A stretch of DNA of 64,000 nt from Arthrobacter gandavensis (GTDB lineage Bacteria; Actinomycetota; Actinomycetes; Actinomycetales; Micrococcaceae), in NCBI RefSeq assembly GCF_009192735.1, contig NZ_VTFU01000006.1, positions 1-64,000 of the forward strand, written 5' to 3'. A program made the translations under genes and the position numbers. How positions within the stretch are numbered: position 1 is the stretch's first letter; every line of letters begins with the position of its first letter. Positions 35,578-44,403 of this stretch are shown here, piece by piece. The notes under the pieces are model-generated. The model made no database searches and was not told the DNA's origin. It saw only the letters and a program-made list of their open reading frames with translations.

Positions 35578-36411
35578 TCATGTCCGTGGCTGTCCTGCAG
35601 GTTGTTTCTCGCCGGCTTCGACAGGCTCCTTGATGATGTTGCTTCCCACCGGCATTGGGCACGTGCCGTACGGGGTGAAAGCACTGGGATAGTTGACGGC
35701 CCGGTTGAAATCCACGGTCACCGAGGATGATCCGGGCTTCGGTGCGGCAAAAACCACCTTGCGCCAGCCGGCCGTGGTCTGGTTGTTGGTTGCATCATGA
35801 AAGGTCAGCGCCAACTGGTCCGGCCCCTCCGCGGCGACCTGCAGCCGGTATTCGGACTCAGCCCCGGGAAACCGCAGGACCAGCTCACCCACCGTCCGAT
35901 GCACGCCGTCGACGGCGGGGTGGGCGGTATGGATGGGCACATCCACCGGGGCCGGGTATGCGTCGAACCTGGCGTCAACCACCAGATCCGGCTGAAAATC
36001 AAAGGTGGGGACCTCCCTGAATCCGGTGAAGACCGGTGCGGTGAGGTCCCTGGTGCGGATGCCATACCGGCCGCCCCGCCGGGCCAGTTCCACCTGGACC
36101 CGGTCACCGCTGCTGCCGCCGAACTGCACCCAGAGCAGCGACTCCTCGTCCTCCAGGGAAGCGGAAACGGTGCCGTCAACCGCGGTTCCGCTGCCCACCA
36201 GAGTGAGTCCCTCAGCGGCAGGCGCGGACAAAACCGCTTCCCGCCCGTCGCTGGACCAAAGACCCGGAATGTTCTCCAGCCTTGCGGGGTCGGAAGTCAG
36301 CCAGTGCAGCGAGGTCAGGGTCAACCAGCCGTACTCCTGCCCGAGGTCCCGGTTACGGGCGCTGCGGAAACGCTGCCATCCCTCCAAAGTGCCATCCGTG
36401 GTGTCGTGCAT
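35578..36411 (-). CDS. DUF1684-domain protein
   Basis: 277 residues, matching the DUF1684 family: YGWLTLTSLHWLTSDPARLENIPGLWSSDGREAVL at the start and the hallmark VDFNRAVNYPSAFTPYGTCPMP at 245-265. No signal peptide. Its biochemical role is unknown. ATG preceded by CAGGAGGAACC. The tail PVEAGEKQPAGQPRT is Pro/Glu-rich and may have been altered by the decay of the adjacent aldolase gene. Divergent from a small coiled-coil gene. Confidence 0.85.
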   Translation of the reverse strand: MHDTTDGTLEGWQRFRSARNRDLGQEYGWLTLTSLHWLTSDPARLENIPGLWSSDGREAVLSAPAAEGLTLVGSGTAVDGTVSASLEDEESLLWVQFGGSSGDRVQVELARRGGRYGIRTRDLTAPVFTGFREVPTFDFQPDLVVDARFDAYPAPVDVPIHTAHPAVDGVHRTVGELVLRFPGAESEYRLQVAAEGPDQLALTFHDATNNQTTAGWRKVVFAAPKPGSSSVTVDFNRAVNYPSAFTPYGTCPMPVGSNIIKEPVEAGEKQPAGQPRT

Positions 36412-36475
36412 GGTTCCTCCTGATCATTAGCGGCCTGCCTTGGGCAGTGTAACGGTCCGGTTTGTAGGATGAAGC

Positions 36476-36640
36476 ATGGAAAACAACGGATCCACTCCTT
36501 CCCTCGCCCAATTGCGGAACCGCCAGACTGAACTCGTCTCCGCCCTTGCCGTCGAGACCAGTACTTCCCGGCTTGCAGAGCTGAGCGCGGAACTGGAAAC
36601 GGTGCTGGAGCGAATTCAGCAGTCCGAGCAGAACCCCTAG
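36476..36640 (+). CDS. Small coiled-coil protein (54 aa)
   Basis: ATG at 36476 to TAG at 36638-36640 encodes 54 residues, MENNGSTPSLAQLRNRQTEL followed by AELSAELETVLERIQQSEQ, a heptad-like amphipathic helix over most of its length. It sits 9 nt before the GNAT ATG on the same strand, so the two genes are probably co-transcribed. GTAGGATGAAGC upstream offers a weak Shine-Dalgarno. Function unknown. Small enough that chance cannot be excluded, but the codon use looks genuine. Confidence 0.55.
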   Translation: MENNGSTPSLAQLRNRQTELVSALAVETSTSRLAELSAELETVLERIQQSEQNP

Positions 36641-36649
36641 CCGGCCGCC

Positions 36650-37264
36650 ATGGGCGAAAATGCAGCCGCCCCTGATGCCGTCAGGGTTGTCCCGGCGAAC
36701 GAGACGTCATGGGAGGAACTGCAGGCTGTTTTCGGCGGGCGCGGAGAGGCGCACCGGTGCCAGTGCCAGTGGCTCAAAGTGCCGGGCTCGCGCTGGTACG
36801 GCATCCCGGTCGAGGAACGGGCGCGCCGTCTGGAGGAACAGGCCGGGTGCGGCAATCCCGATGCTCCAACCAGCGGGCTGGTTGCCTATATTTCGGACGA
36901 ACCAGTGGGCTGGTGTGCGGTTGAGCCCCGTCCGGCCTACCCGAGGCTGCTGGGGCACCGGGTTCCGTGGGGCGGACGGGCGGAGGACCGTGACGACGAC
37001 GGCGTGTGGGCGGTGAGCTGCTTCGTGACTCGGACAGGATACCGGCGCCGTGGCGTGAGCTATGCCCTGGCACATGCCGCCGTCGGATTCGCCCGGGAGC
37101 GCGGGGCAGCCGCACTCGAGGGTTATCCCATGCTGCTTGAACCCGGTATGAACGCGTCCTGGGGCGAGCTGTACGTGGGCAGCCGCAGCATTTTCGCTGC
37201 AGCCGGCTTTGAACAGGTAAGCCACCCGACGCCCCGGCGGGTGGTTATGAGGATTGATTTCTGA
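36650..37264 (+). CDS. GNAT-family N-acetyltransferase
   Basis: 204 residues with a GNAT fold: acetyl-CoA-binding motif A at about 125-150 (FVTRTGYRRRGVSYALAHAAV, the R/QxxGxG/A-like RRRGVS loop), followed by a helix and LEGYP strand. The N-terminal region carries a conserved-looking HRCQCQWLKVPGSRWY. Small-molecule or protein acceptor unknown. ATG at 36650 follows the small coiled-coil gene by 9 nt. Confidence 0.85.
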   Translation: MGENAAAPDAVRVVPANETSWEELQAVFGGRGEAHRCQCQWLKVPGSRWYGIPVEERARRLEEQAGCGNPDAPTSGLVAYISDEPVGWCAVEPRPAYPRLLGHRVPWGGRAEDRDDDGVWAVSCFVTRTGYRRRGVSYALAHAAVGFARERGAAALEGYPMLLEPGMNASWGELYVGSRSIFAAAGFEQVSHPTPRRVVMRIDF

Positions 37265-37411
37265 CCGTACCTCTGGGAAAACTGCGGTGTTTTCGAGGCG
37301 GCAGAGGAACGAAAACGGAACATAACGAGGTTACGCTTAGCCCGGCCGCGAATAGCGCAGTCTCCGTGGGCAATCGCACACGGACATTTATGAACGTTCC
37401 GGGGGAGCGCC

Positions 37412-37756
37412 ATGCTTAATTTCTTTGATCCATCATTCAAGAAGTTTTCCGCACCAATCTTGATCAAGATCTATTACGGACTTTCCGTTGGCCTGTTGGC
37501 CGTATTCTGGCTGATCATGCTGGTATCGGGGTTCAACAACCACTTTCTGAGCGGTTTGCTGGTGTTGATTGTGGGACCCGTTCTCGCTTTCTTCCTTCTG
37601 ATTGCCACCCGCATTTCCTGTGAATGGATTCTTGCCACGATTCAGGCATCACAGAACACCGCGAAACTGGTGGAGCTCATGAGTGGCAGGCCGGGCCAGG
37701 CCGGCCCGCCCACCACGTCCTATGTCTCCGCTCCGCCGCAACCCCCCACGCACTGA
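37412..37756 (+). CDS. DUF4282-domain membrane protein
   Basis: 114 residues. A short N-terminal FFDPSFKKFSAPILIKIYY leads into two membrane helices (about 20-41 and 45-72), then a cytoplasmic segment RISCEWILATIQASQNTAKLVELM and a Pro-rich tail. This is the layout of the DUF4282 family. Function unknown. Preceded by CGGGGGAGCGCC. A strong hairpin follows 34 nt after the stop. Confidence 0.85.
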   Translation: MLNFFDPSFKKFSAPILIKIYYGLSVGLLAVFWLIMLVSGFNNHFLSGLLVLIVGPVLAFFLLIATRISCEWILATIQASQNTAKLVELMSGRPGQAGPPTTSYVSAPPQPPTH

Positions 37757-37790
37757 CACGGCTGACACCGGCTGACAGTTGCAGCACCAG

Positions 37791-37842
37791 CGGGAACCGG
37801 GGTGCCCGGCCAAGGCGGCGGGGCACCCCGGCCCGGTTCCCG
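37791..37842 (+). terminator. Terminator hairpin after the DUF4282 gene
   Basis: CGGGAACCGGGGTGCCC (37791-37807) pairs with GGGCACCCCGG and GGTTCCCG, with a 3-nt CCC bulge in the right arm. It lies between the DUF4282 stop and the acetyl-CoA hydrolase gene. Confidence 0.7.
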
Positions 37843-37932
37843 GCCGGATACCGACGCATGCCGGGACCCGCCGAATATGAGGTACGGCACACAGCAGATA
37901 GTGTTGGTTGGTCCCATCTAAGAAAGGCCACC

Positions 37933-39462
37933 ATGCACGACCGCATTCACCACGAAGGACTGCTGCAGCGCAGGATGTCTGCCGAACAGGCAGCGGCGCT
38001 TATCAAACCGGGCATGACGGTGGCGATGAGCGGTTTCACCGGTGCCGGTTATCCCAAGGCAGTGCCGCAGGCCCTGGCCGTCCAGATGGAGGAAGCCCAC
38101 GCCCGCGGCGAAGACTTCCAGATCAAGGTCCTCACCGGCGCCTCCACTGCTCCCGAGCTCGACGGCGTGCTCGCGAAGGCCGGAGGCATGGAACTGCGCC
38201 TGCCGTACCAGTCCGATCCCACCCTGCGGAAGCGGATCAACGACGGCGAACTGGAGTACATCGACATCCACCTGGGCCACGTGGCCCAGTACACCTGGTT
38301 CGGCTTCTACGGCCACGTGGACCTGGCAGTGATTGAGGTGGTGGGCATCAACGAAGACGGCTCCCTCATCCCGTCCTCCTCGGTGGGCAACAACAAGACC
38401 TGGATTGAGCAGGCTGACAAGATCATTCTTGAAGTGAACTTCCAGCAGGCCGCGGCCATGGACGGCATGCACGACGTCTACTACGGCACGGCGCTGCCGC
38501 CGCACCGCAAGCCCATCATGCTGGTGAACCCGGATGACCGGATCGGTGAGCCCTACCTGCGGCTGGATCCGGACAAAGTGATCGCCGTCGTCGAGACCGA
38601 CGCCCCGGACCGGATGACGCCCTTCGCCGCGCCGGATGAAACCTCCCAGCAGATCGCCGCCCACTTGATCGACTTCTTCGGTGACGAGATCAAGGCAGGC
38701 CGGCTGACCGACAAGCTGCTGCCGCTGCAGTCCGGTGTGGGAAACATCGCCAACGCCGTCCTGGGCGGGCTGGCCACTTCCGGCTACACCGGGCTGACCG
38801 CGTACACCGAGGTCATCCAGGACGGGATGCTCCACCTGATCCGGGACGGCGTCATTCGGGTGGCCTCCGCAACGTCCTTCTCACTGAGCCCGGCGGGCAT
38901 CGAAGAGTTCAACTCCAACATCGAGTTCTACCGCAAGCGCATCATCCTGCGCACCCAGGAGATCTCCAACCATCCCGAACTCATCCGCCGTCTCGGCTGC
39001 ATTGCCATGAACGGGATGATCGAGGCCGACCTCTACGGAAACGTGAACTCCACCCACGTGGCCGGAACGGCCATGATGAACGGAATCGGCGGCTCCGGCG
39101 ACTTCGCCCGAAACGGGTTCCTCTCCGCTTTCCTGTCCCCAAGCACGGCCAAGGGCGGCAAGATCTCGGGCATCGTCCCGATGGTCAGCCACGTGGACCA
39201 CACCGAGCATGACACCATGCTGGTGGTTACCGAACGCGGTCTGGCCGATCTGCGCGGGCTCTCGCCCAAGCAGCGTGCCCGGACCATCATCGACAAGTGC
39301 GCGCACCCGGACTTCCAGCCGCTGCTGCAGGATTACTTCGACCGTGCCTGCAGGGAAAGCTTCGGCAAGCACACGCCGCATTTGCTGAATGAGGCTCTGT
39401 CCTGGCACCAGCGGTTCGTGGAAACGGGCGACAGCAGAGCCGTTGAGGCTGTGTCCGTCTAG
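37933..39462 (+). CDS. Acetyl-CoA hydrolase/transferase (succinyl-CoA:acetate CoA-transferase type)
   Basis: 509 residues of the class I CoA-transferase/acetyl-CoA hydrolase family, which exchanges CoA between acids such as succinyl-CoA and acetate. Motifs are GFTGAGYPKAVP at the N terminus, LQSGVGNIANAVLGGL in the middle, and the catalytic Glu in AYTEVIQDGMLHLI. GMIEADLYGNVNSTH and HTEHDTMLVVTERGLADLRG are in the C-terminal domain. ATG at 37933 with AGAAAGG upstream. The in-frame upstream extension is spurious. Hairpin after the stop. Confidence 0.92.
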   Translation: MHDRIHHEGLLQRRMSAEQAAALIKPGMTVAMSGFTGAGYPKAVPQALAVQMEEAHARGEDFQIKVLTGASTAPELDGVLAKAGGMELRLPYQSDPTLRKRINDGELEYIDIHLGHVAQYTWFGFYGHVDLAVIEVVGINEDGSLIPSSSVGNNKTWIEQADKIILEVNFQQAAAMDGMHDVYYGTALPPHRKPIMLVNPDDRIGEPYLRLDPDKVIAVVETDAPDRMTPFAAPDETSQQIAAHLIDFFGDEIKAGRLTDKLLPLQSGVGNIANAVLGGLATSGYTGLTAYTEVIQDGMLHLIRDGVIRVASATSFSLSPAGIEEFNSNIEFYRKRIILRTQEISNHPELIRRLGCIAMNGMIEADLYGNVNSTHVAGTAMMNGIGGSGDFARNGFLSAFLSPSTAKGGKISGIVPMVSHVDHTEHDTMLVVTERGLADLRGLSPKQRARTIIDKCAHPDFQPLLQDYFDRACRESFGKHTPHLLNEALSWHQRFVETGDSRAVEAVSV

Positions 39463-39484
39463 AGGTCGCTGCCCGGCGGTTGTA

Positions 39485-39517
39485 AAACCACCGATTGTGG
39501 CGCAGACCCGGTGGTTT
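39485..39517 (+). terminator. Hairpin after the acetyl-CoA hydrolase gene
   Basis: AAACCACCG (39485-39493) pairs with CGGTGGTTT (39509-39517) around a 15-nt loop, 22 nt after the stop codon. The T3 end is short, so strength is uncertain. Confidence 0.55.
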
Positions 39518-39544
39518 CAGTGGCGCCCGTGCTAGAAAGTCCCC

Positions 39545-40834
39545 GTGAGTGAAGCCAAAGAACAATCGACCGTCAGGCGCCGTCGGCCCCTGGCGATGCC
39601 GCTGTGGGCTGCGGTCGCCGCCGTTATCCTGGTGGCGGTCAACCTCCGGCCGGGTGCGACGTCGGTGGGGCCGGTGCTGGCCGAACTCCGGTCGGCCCTC
39701 GGGATGGATTCGACGCTGGCGGGAGTGCTGACGGCGCTGCCCGGGTTCACCTTCGCCGTCATCGGAGCCCTGGCGGTTGCGCTGTCGAGGCGGACCGGTC
39801 TTAACGGAACGATAGCGGCCGGGGTGGCGGCGGTTGCCGCGGGGCTGCTGCTGCGTTCGGTGGTGGACTCGCCGGTTGTTTTCCTGCTGCTCACGTTCCT
39901 CGCTTTTGCCGGCATGGCCGTGGGCAACATCCTTGTTCCGGCGTTCATCAAACGGCACGGGGGAGCGAGGACCGCGCTGCTGAACTCGGTCTACGGAACC
40001 ACGCTGGCCGTGGGCGCCACGGTGCCGCTGCTGATCGCCGCTCCGCTGGCGGCCAGCGGGCAGGACGGCTGGCAAATCAGCATCCGCGTCTGGGGCGCCG
40101 CCGCGCTGGTTGCCGCAGTGCCCTGGGCCGTCATTGCCTTCCGCGGCCGGCGTCTGCCGCCCGCCGGCGGCGACAGCGAATTTAACGGCGCCAGTGCGGC
40201 GGCCGACGAAGCGACAGTGGTCCGGGGCCGGCTGCGCATGACGTCGTCGGTGACCGCGGTGGCGCTGTGCCTGTATTTCGGGGTCCAGTCCATGAACGCG
40301 TACGTGCAGTTTGGCTGGGTTGCACAGATTTACCGCGACGCAGGACTGAGCCAGTCCCAGGCCGGGTTCATGATGGCCGTTATTGCCTCACTGGGCATCC
40401 CCGGCGGACTGATCATGCCCGCCCTCGTGGCGCGTGCCCCGGGCCTGCGGGTGTACGTTGCGGTGCTGGCGGCCGCCACCGGAGCGGGGTATCTCGGCCT
40501 GCTGCTGGTTCCCGGGAGCACCCCCTGGCTGTGGGCGCTGCTGCTCGGGATTGGCGGATTCGCTTTTCCGACGGCGCTGGCCCTGATTACGGGACGGTCC
40601 CGCGATCCGCGGGTCACGGCGGAACTGTCCGGGTTCTGCCAGCCGGTGGGCTACCTGCTGGCCGCGGCCGGCCCGTTTGCCATCGGCGCCCTGCACGAGG
40701 CGACGGGAAGCTGGACTTTCCCCCTGATCATTCTGGCCGGTTCCTCGCTCGTGATGGCCTTTGCCGGGATCGTTGCATCCGCTCCGCGGTTTGTCGACGA
40801 CCAGCTGCAGCAGGCCAGGCTGCCGGGAAGTTAA
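39545..40834 (+). CDS. CynX/NimT-type MFS transporter
   Basis: 429 residues, about 12 membrane helices with a central cytoplasmic loop (about 195-230). The N-terminal VAVNLRPGATSVGPVLAELR is the hallmark of the CynX/NimT branch of the major facilitator superfamily, which includes cyanate and 2-nitroimidazole transporters. The substrate here is unknown; no cyanase gene is nearby. GTG start at 39545. Its stop overlaps the convergent S4 gene stop by 4 nt. Confidence 0.88.
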   Translation: MSEAKEQSTVRRRRPLAMPLWAAVAAVILVAVNLRPGATSVGPVLAELRSALGMDSTLAGVLTALPGFTFAVIGALAVALSRRTGLNGTIAAGVAAVAAGLLLRSVVDSPVVFLLLTFLAFAGMAVGNILVPAFIKRHGGARTALLNSVYGTTLAVGATVPLLIAAPLAASGQDGWQISIRVWGAAALVAAVPWAVIAFRGRRLPPAGGDSEFNGASAAADEATVVRGRLRMTSSVTAVALCLYFGVQSMNAYVQFGWVAQIYRDAGLSQSQAGFMMAVIASLGIPGGLIMPALVARAPGLRVYVAVLAAATGAGYLGLLLVPGSTPWLWALLLGIGGFAFPTALALITGRSRDPRVTAELSGFCQPVGYLLAAAGPFAIGALHEATGSWTFPLIILAGSSLVMAFAGIVASAPRFVDDQLQQARLPGS

Positions 40835-41214
40835 CGGTCGCCGCGCAACCGGTCAATCTCGCGGCGGTCCTTTTTGGTGGGGCGCCCGGCGCCCCGGTCG
40901 CGCACGGGAACCCCCAGCGCCGGCCCCACCGGCCGTGGCGGGGTGTGGTCAGTGAAACAGTGCGATGCCGCTTCGGCACCAACCCGTTTGGCGATCAGTT
41001 GGCGCACTTCGAGGATCCGCTCGTACCCCGGCTGACGTACCCGGATGGTGTCTCCGGGCTGGACCGGTTGCGCCGCTTTGGCCGGATTGCCGTTGAGCCT
41101 GACATGGCCGGCGCGGCATGCCGCTGTGGCGGCGGACCGGGTTTTGTAGGCGCGGATGGCCCACAGCCATGCGTCCACGCGGACGGATTTTGAGGTGCCG
41201 GCAGGAATGCTCAT
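40831..41214 (-). CDS. S4-domain RNA-binding protein (Hsp15-like)
   Basis: 127 residues. The S4 domain at about 10-70 carries VRVDAWLWAIRAYKTRSAATAACRAGHVRLNG then PGDTIRVRQPGYERILEV, as in Hsp15/RNA-binding S4 proteins that bind ribosomal or tRNA-linked 50S subunits. The C-terminal tail is basic (GRPTKKDRREIDRLRGDR). A long in-frame extension to 41625 exists but has no S4 homology; the ATG at 41214 is the sensible start. Convergent with the CynX-type gene. Confidence 0.88.
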   Translation of the reverse strand: MSIPAGTSKSVRVDAWLWAIRAYKTRSAATAACRAGHVRLNGNPAKAAQPVQPGDTIRVRQPGYERILEVRQLIAKRVGAEAASHCFTDHTPPRPVGPALGVPVRDRGAGRPTKKDRREIDRLRGDR

Positions 41215-41276
41215 AACGCTACTGATTCTGTCATGGAGTTCTCCGGGTGCTGCAAGCGGCGTGGCGGGCCCATCCC

Positions 41277-42191
41277 TTACCCGTCGTTCCGGAGGCGTGC
41301 CGCATCCGCCTGCGCATCCAGTTCCCGTGCCGTGGGAACAGAGCCGTTGAGGGGATGAGATCCGGGCGACGGGCCAGCCGCTGCCGCAAGCATCCGCCTC
41401 AACTCGCCCGGCGTATAGGGGTCCGGCGCCCCGCGGTGGGCGATGGCATGGCAGTTGGGGCACAACGGAATCAGGTCCGCCACGGGATCCAGCATGTAAT
41501 CCGGGGAGATGGCTGCCGGCGGAACAATATGATGCACCTGGACAAAGGCCGCCCCGGCCGGACCGTACATCTGCTCCATGGACAGGCCGCAGGCCGCACA
41601 GGAAGCGCCGTGGAAAGCGACGCACTGCCGGACGGCGTCGGGGTCATGCTCATAGCGGTTGATTCCCACTGAGCGCAGGCTGTCTTGGGGAAGGCTGCCC
41701 GGAAGGGGGAGGGTGGGGTCCGCGGCCGCAAGCCAGTCAGCCGGAACCGGCCGGGCCCGCAGGAACTTCGTCCAGACGGTCCGCAGCCCTGTTTCGGCCG
41801 ACACCGGAACTACGGTGCCGGTGCTCCGGACAGCGTTCCAGTTCACGCCCGGGACGCTTTCCGCCAGCCCTTCGGCGGGGAGCGCATCCCCCGGCGGCAG
41901 GAGCAGATCAAAGACGATGCCCGCCAGCAGGCCGAGCCTGGCGGGCAGCGCTGCACCGGGCTGGGGCGCGGACGCAACCACGCCATGTCCCAGCAGCCCC
42001 CGGCCGTGCCTCCCCTGGGCGAAAAGCCACACATCGGTTCCCGGATCCAGCCGCTGTCCGCGGCCCACACGCCACCGGGTTCCAAAGAGTCCGGTGTCGT
42101 GCACCGTGGAGGCGGCCATGCGGTAATCCGCACGGCCCGGACCCGCACCAAACGCGGTGGCGGGATTCCATCCCAGCACGACGGCGGCCAT
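41277..42191 (-). CDS. EVE-HNH nuclease, probable modification-dependent restriction enzyme
   Basis: 304 residues. The N-terminal 140 (VVLGWNPATAF, DVWLFAQGRHGRGLLGHGVV, VFDLLLPPGD) follow the EVE/YTH-like PUA fold that binds modified bases. The C terminus is an HNH nuclease: C198xxC201, HHIVPP (H220-H221), LIPLCPNCHAIAH (C244, C247, H252). EVE-HNH fusions such as VcaM4I are type IV enzymes that cut DNA with modified cytosine, so this is probably a defence gene. ATG at 42191 has GGGAG upstream. No methyltransferase is next to it, as expected for type IV. Confidence 0.75.
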   Translation of the reverse strand: MAAVVLGWNPATAFGAGPGRADYRMAASTVHDTGLFGTRWRVGRGQRLDPGTDVWLFAQGRHGRGLLGHGVVASAPQPGAALPARLGLLAGIVFDLLLPPGDALPAEGLAESVPGVNWNAVRSTGTVVPVSAETGLRTVWTKFLRARPVPADWLAAADPTLPLPGSLPQDSLRSVGINRYEHDPDAVRQCVAFHGASCAACGLSMEQMYGPAGAAFVQVHHIVPPAAISPDYMLDPVADLIPLCPNCHAIAHRGAPDPYTPGELRRMLAAAAGPSPGSHPLNGSVPTARELDAQADAARLRNDG

Positions 42192-42293
42192 GAATTCTCC
42201 CTTGCCTGTTGTGATGTTCCAGGGTCTGCCGGCGCACAGGGGAGCAGGTTGTCCCAGTTGCTGCCCCAAGGAACTGCCCCTGAGGAGCCGTCC

Positions 42294-43910
42294 TTAGTTA
42301 ATACGCGCTTCCCGGCCTTCCCATTCCATTGACCGCAGTTCATTCTTCCGGATTTTCCCGGTGGATGTCTTCGGCAGGTCAATGATGAACTCGATTGACC
42401 GCGGCGCCTTGTAGGAAGCGATTTGGCTTTTGACGTGGGCCAGAAGTTCCTCCTCGCTCGCACTGCGGCCCGGAGCAAGCACAACGAAGGCCTTGGGGCG
42501 CTCTCCCCAGCGCTCATCGGGAACACCGATTACCGCCACATCGGCCACCGCGGGATGGCTGGCCAGGGCCTGCTCCACTTCGATGGTGGAAATGTTCTCC
42601 CCGCCGGAGACCACCACGTCTTTGGACCGGTCCAGCAGTTGGACGTAGCCGTCAGGGTGCATCACTCCGAGATCCCCGGTGTGGAACCAGCCGCCGCGGA
42701 ACGCATCGGCGGTGCCGGCCTCGTCGCGGTAGTAGCCGTTCATCACGGAGTTTCCCCGCATGACAATCTCACCCATTTCCACGCCGTCGGCCGCGACGTC
42801 GGTCAGGTCACCGGCGGTGGCCCCCACTTCGTCGCGGACGACGCGCAGCCGGTCCGATGTCAGCATGCCCACGCCCTGCCGGGCCATCTTCCGCGCCAGG
42901 GCATCGCCGTCGAGCGCTGCCCATGCCGCCTGCGGTTCACACACGGCGTGCGGCCCGTAGGACTCGGTGAGTCCGTAGACGTGGACCACGGCGGCCCGCA
43001 GCTGGTGGATCTTGTTGATGACCGTGGGGCTGGGCGGGGCGCCGGCCGTAACGATGGTCAGCGGGTGGTTCAGTTCGTGGGCTTCAGCAGCCGTGGCGAT
43101 GGCGCTGAGTACGGTTGGGGCGCCGGCCAGGTGATCGATGCGGTGGGTGTCGATCAGCCGCCAGATTTCCGGGCCGCGGACTGCCCGCAGGCAGACATGG
43201 GTGCCGGATGCGGCGGTCAGCGCCCAGGTGGTGCACCAGCCGTTGCAGTGGAACATCGGCAGGGTCCAGAGATACACGGAGTCCTGGGAGAAGCCCTGGT
43301 GGTGCACTTCGCCCAGCGAATTCAGGTAGGCGCCACGGTGGGTGTACATCACGCCCTTGGGCCTGCCGGTGGTGCCGGAGGTGTAGTTCAGGGCGATGAC
43401 AGTGTTTTCGTCCTCGACTTCCCAGGGGAGCGGGGTGTCGGCGCCGCGCGCGAGGAAATCGGTGTACGACGTCGTGCCCTCCACGGTGTTGGCGCTGCCG
43501 TCCTGGAGCGGGACGGAGACGATCTCTGCCACCTCATGAAGCTCAAGCGTTCCAAGGCCGAGGAGCAGGTCCGGATCCCCGAACAACAGGGTGGCGCCGG
43601 AGTGGTTGCAGATGTATGCCACCTCGGGAGGGGACAGGCGCGTGTTCAGCGGAACCAGGATGCCGCCGGCCAGGGGAACCGCGTCGTGGGCAATCAGGAA
43701 CTCCATGGAGTTGGTGCCGAGAAAAGCGACCCTGCCGCCGGGGGCCAGGCCGGATGCCCGCAGCGCATGCGCTGCCCGGGTTACCGCACCGGCAAACCCG
43801 CGGTAGGTCATGCGGCGGTCACCATCGATGATGGCTGTCTTCTCCGGGTGAACCTGTGCGGCGCGCTCCAGAAAGCGAAGCGGTGTTAAAGCGGTGTCCA
43901 AGCCGGGCAT
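42294..43910 (-). CDS. AMP-forming acyl-CoA synthetase
   Basis: 538 residues of the ANL superfamily, converting a carboxylic acid, ATP and CoA to acyl-CoA. The P-loop-like motif is YTSGTTGRPKG (about 178-188), followed by HVYGLTESYG, the GWFHTGDLG hinge region and the C-terminal catalytic lysine region PKTSTGKIRKNEL. The form with FHCNGWC resembles medium/long-chain or cinnamoyl-type ligases; chain length cannot be read. ATG with AAAGGAG upstream. Stands alone between the EVE-HNH and DUF1540 genes. Confidence 0.92.
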   Translation of the reverse strand: MPGLDTALTPLRFLERAAQVHPEKTAIIDGDRRMTYRGFAGAVTRAAHALRASGLAPGGRVAFLGTNSMEFLIAHDAVPLAGGILVPLNTRLSPPEVAYICNHSGATLLFGDPDLLLGLGTLELHEVAEIVSVPLQDGSANTVEGTTSYTDFLARGADTPLPWEVEDENTVIALNYTSGTTGRPKGVMYTHRGAYLNSLGEVHHQGFSQDSVYLWTLPMFHCNGWCTTWALTAASGTHVCLRAVRGPEIWRLIDTHRIDHLAGAPTVLSAIATAAEAHELNHPLTIVTAGAPPSPTVINKIHQLRAAVVHVYGLTESYGPHAVCEPQAAWAALDGDALARKMARQGVGMLTSDRLRVVRDEVGATAGDLTDVAADGVEMGEIVMRGNSVMNGYYRDEAGTADAFRGGWFHTGDLGVMHPDGYVQLLDRSKDVVVSGGENISTIEVEQALASHPAVADVAVIGVPDERWGERPKAFVVLAPGRSASEEELLAHVKSQIASYKAPRSIEFIIDLPKTSTGKIRKNELRSMEWEGREARIN

Positions 43911-44012
43911 TTGTTCTCCTTTGAAGCTGGTTTGTGGCCTCCAACGCTACAGGTTCATGAGGCGTGGATCACATTCCAAGTCTTCGGAGGACTCTCGTGC
44001 GGCTGCCGGCTC

Positions 44013-44303
44013 CTACCGCGGCTGATAGGTCAGGCAGTCTGCCAGCTCAGCGCCGGGACCAACCTTCACATCGTGGGCGGTGCACATGAGGTGGTCATTG
44101 TGCTGGCATTCGCTCCGCAGGCAAGCGCCCACCGAGGCCAGCACTTTGGGCAGCCCGCCGGTTTCCGAGGTGTCAATGAAGGTGGCGCAGCTCGCGTGGT
44201 CGGGGGTTCCGCCAACGGTGATGGCGTAGGCCGTGCAGCCGTCGTGGTTGTAATCGCAGCTGTGGACGGCGCAGTCGCTGACGGGCGCAACGTGGTCAGT
44301 CAT
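44013..44303 (-). CDS. DUF1540 cysteine-rich protein
   Basis: 96 residues with two copies of a Cys-containing DUF1540 unit: VSDCAVHSCDYNHDGCTAYA at the start, a linker with CATFIDT, and CLRSECQHNDHLMCTAHDVKVG at the end. The Cys/His pattern suggests a small metal-binding or disulfide-stabilised protein. The ATG at 44303 has GGAGGAATC immediately upstream; the longer frame to 44600 is not supported. Function unknown. Confidence 0.85.
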   Translation of the reverse strand: MTDHVAPVSDCAVHSCDYNHDGCTAYAITVGGTPDHASCATFIDTSETGGLPKVLASVGACLRSECQHNDHLMCTAHDVKVGPGAELADCLTYQPR

Positions 44304-44403
44304 GATTCCTCCAGGGGAGTTATGTCTGTCGGAATCCGAACGTACCACCGTTGCGCCCGGATAATTAGGGCGAAAATACTGCACGTATTTCCCCGCCGCC
44401 GGC

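Noticed and set aside
37624-37932. In-frame upstream extension of the acetyl-CoA hydrolase gene
   Set aside because: It overlaps DUF4282 and a terminator hairpin, and its translation is low-complexity. The ATG at 37933 has a ribosome-binding site and begins the family's conserved region.
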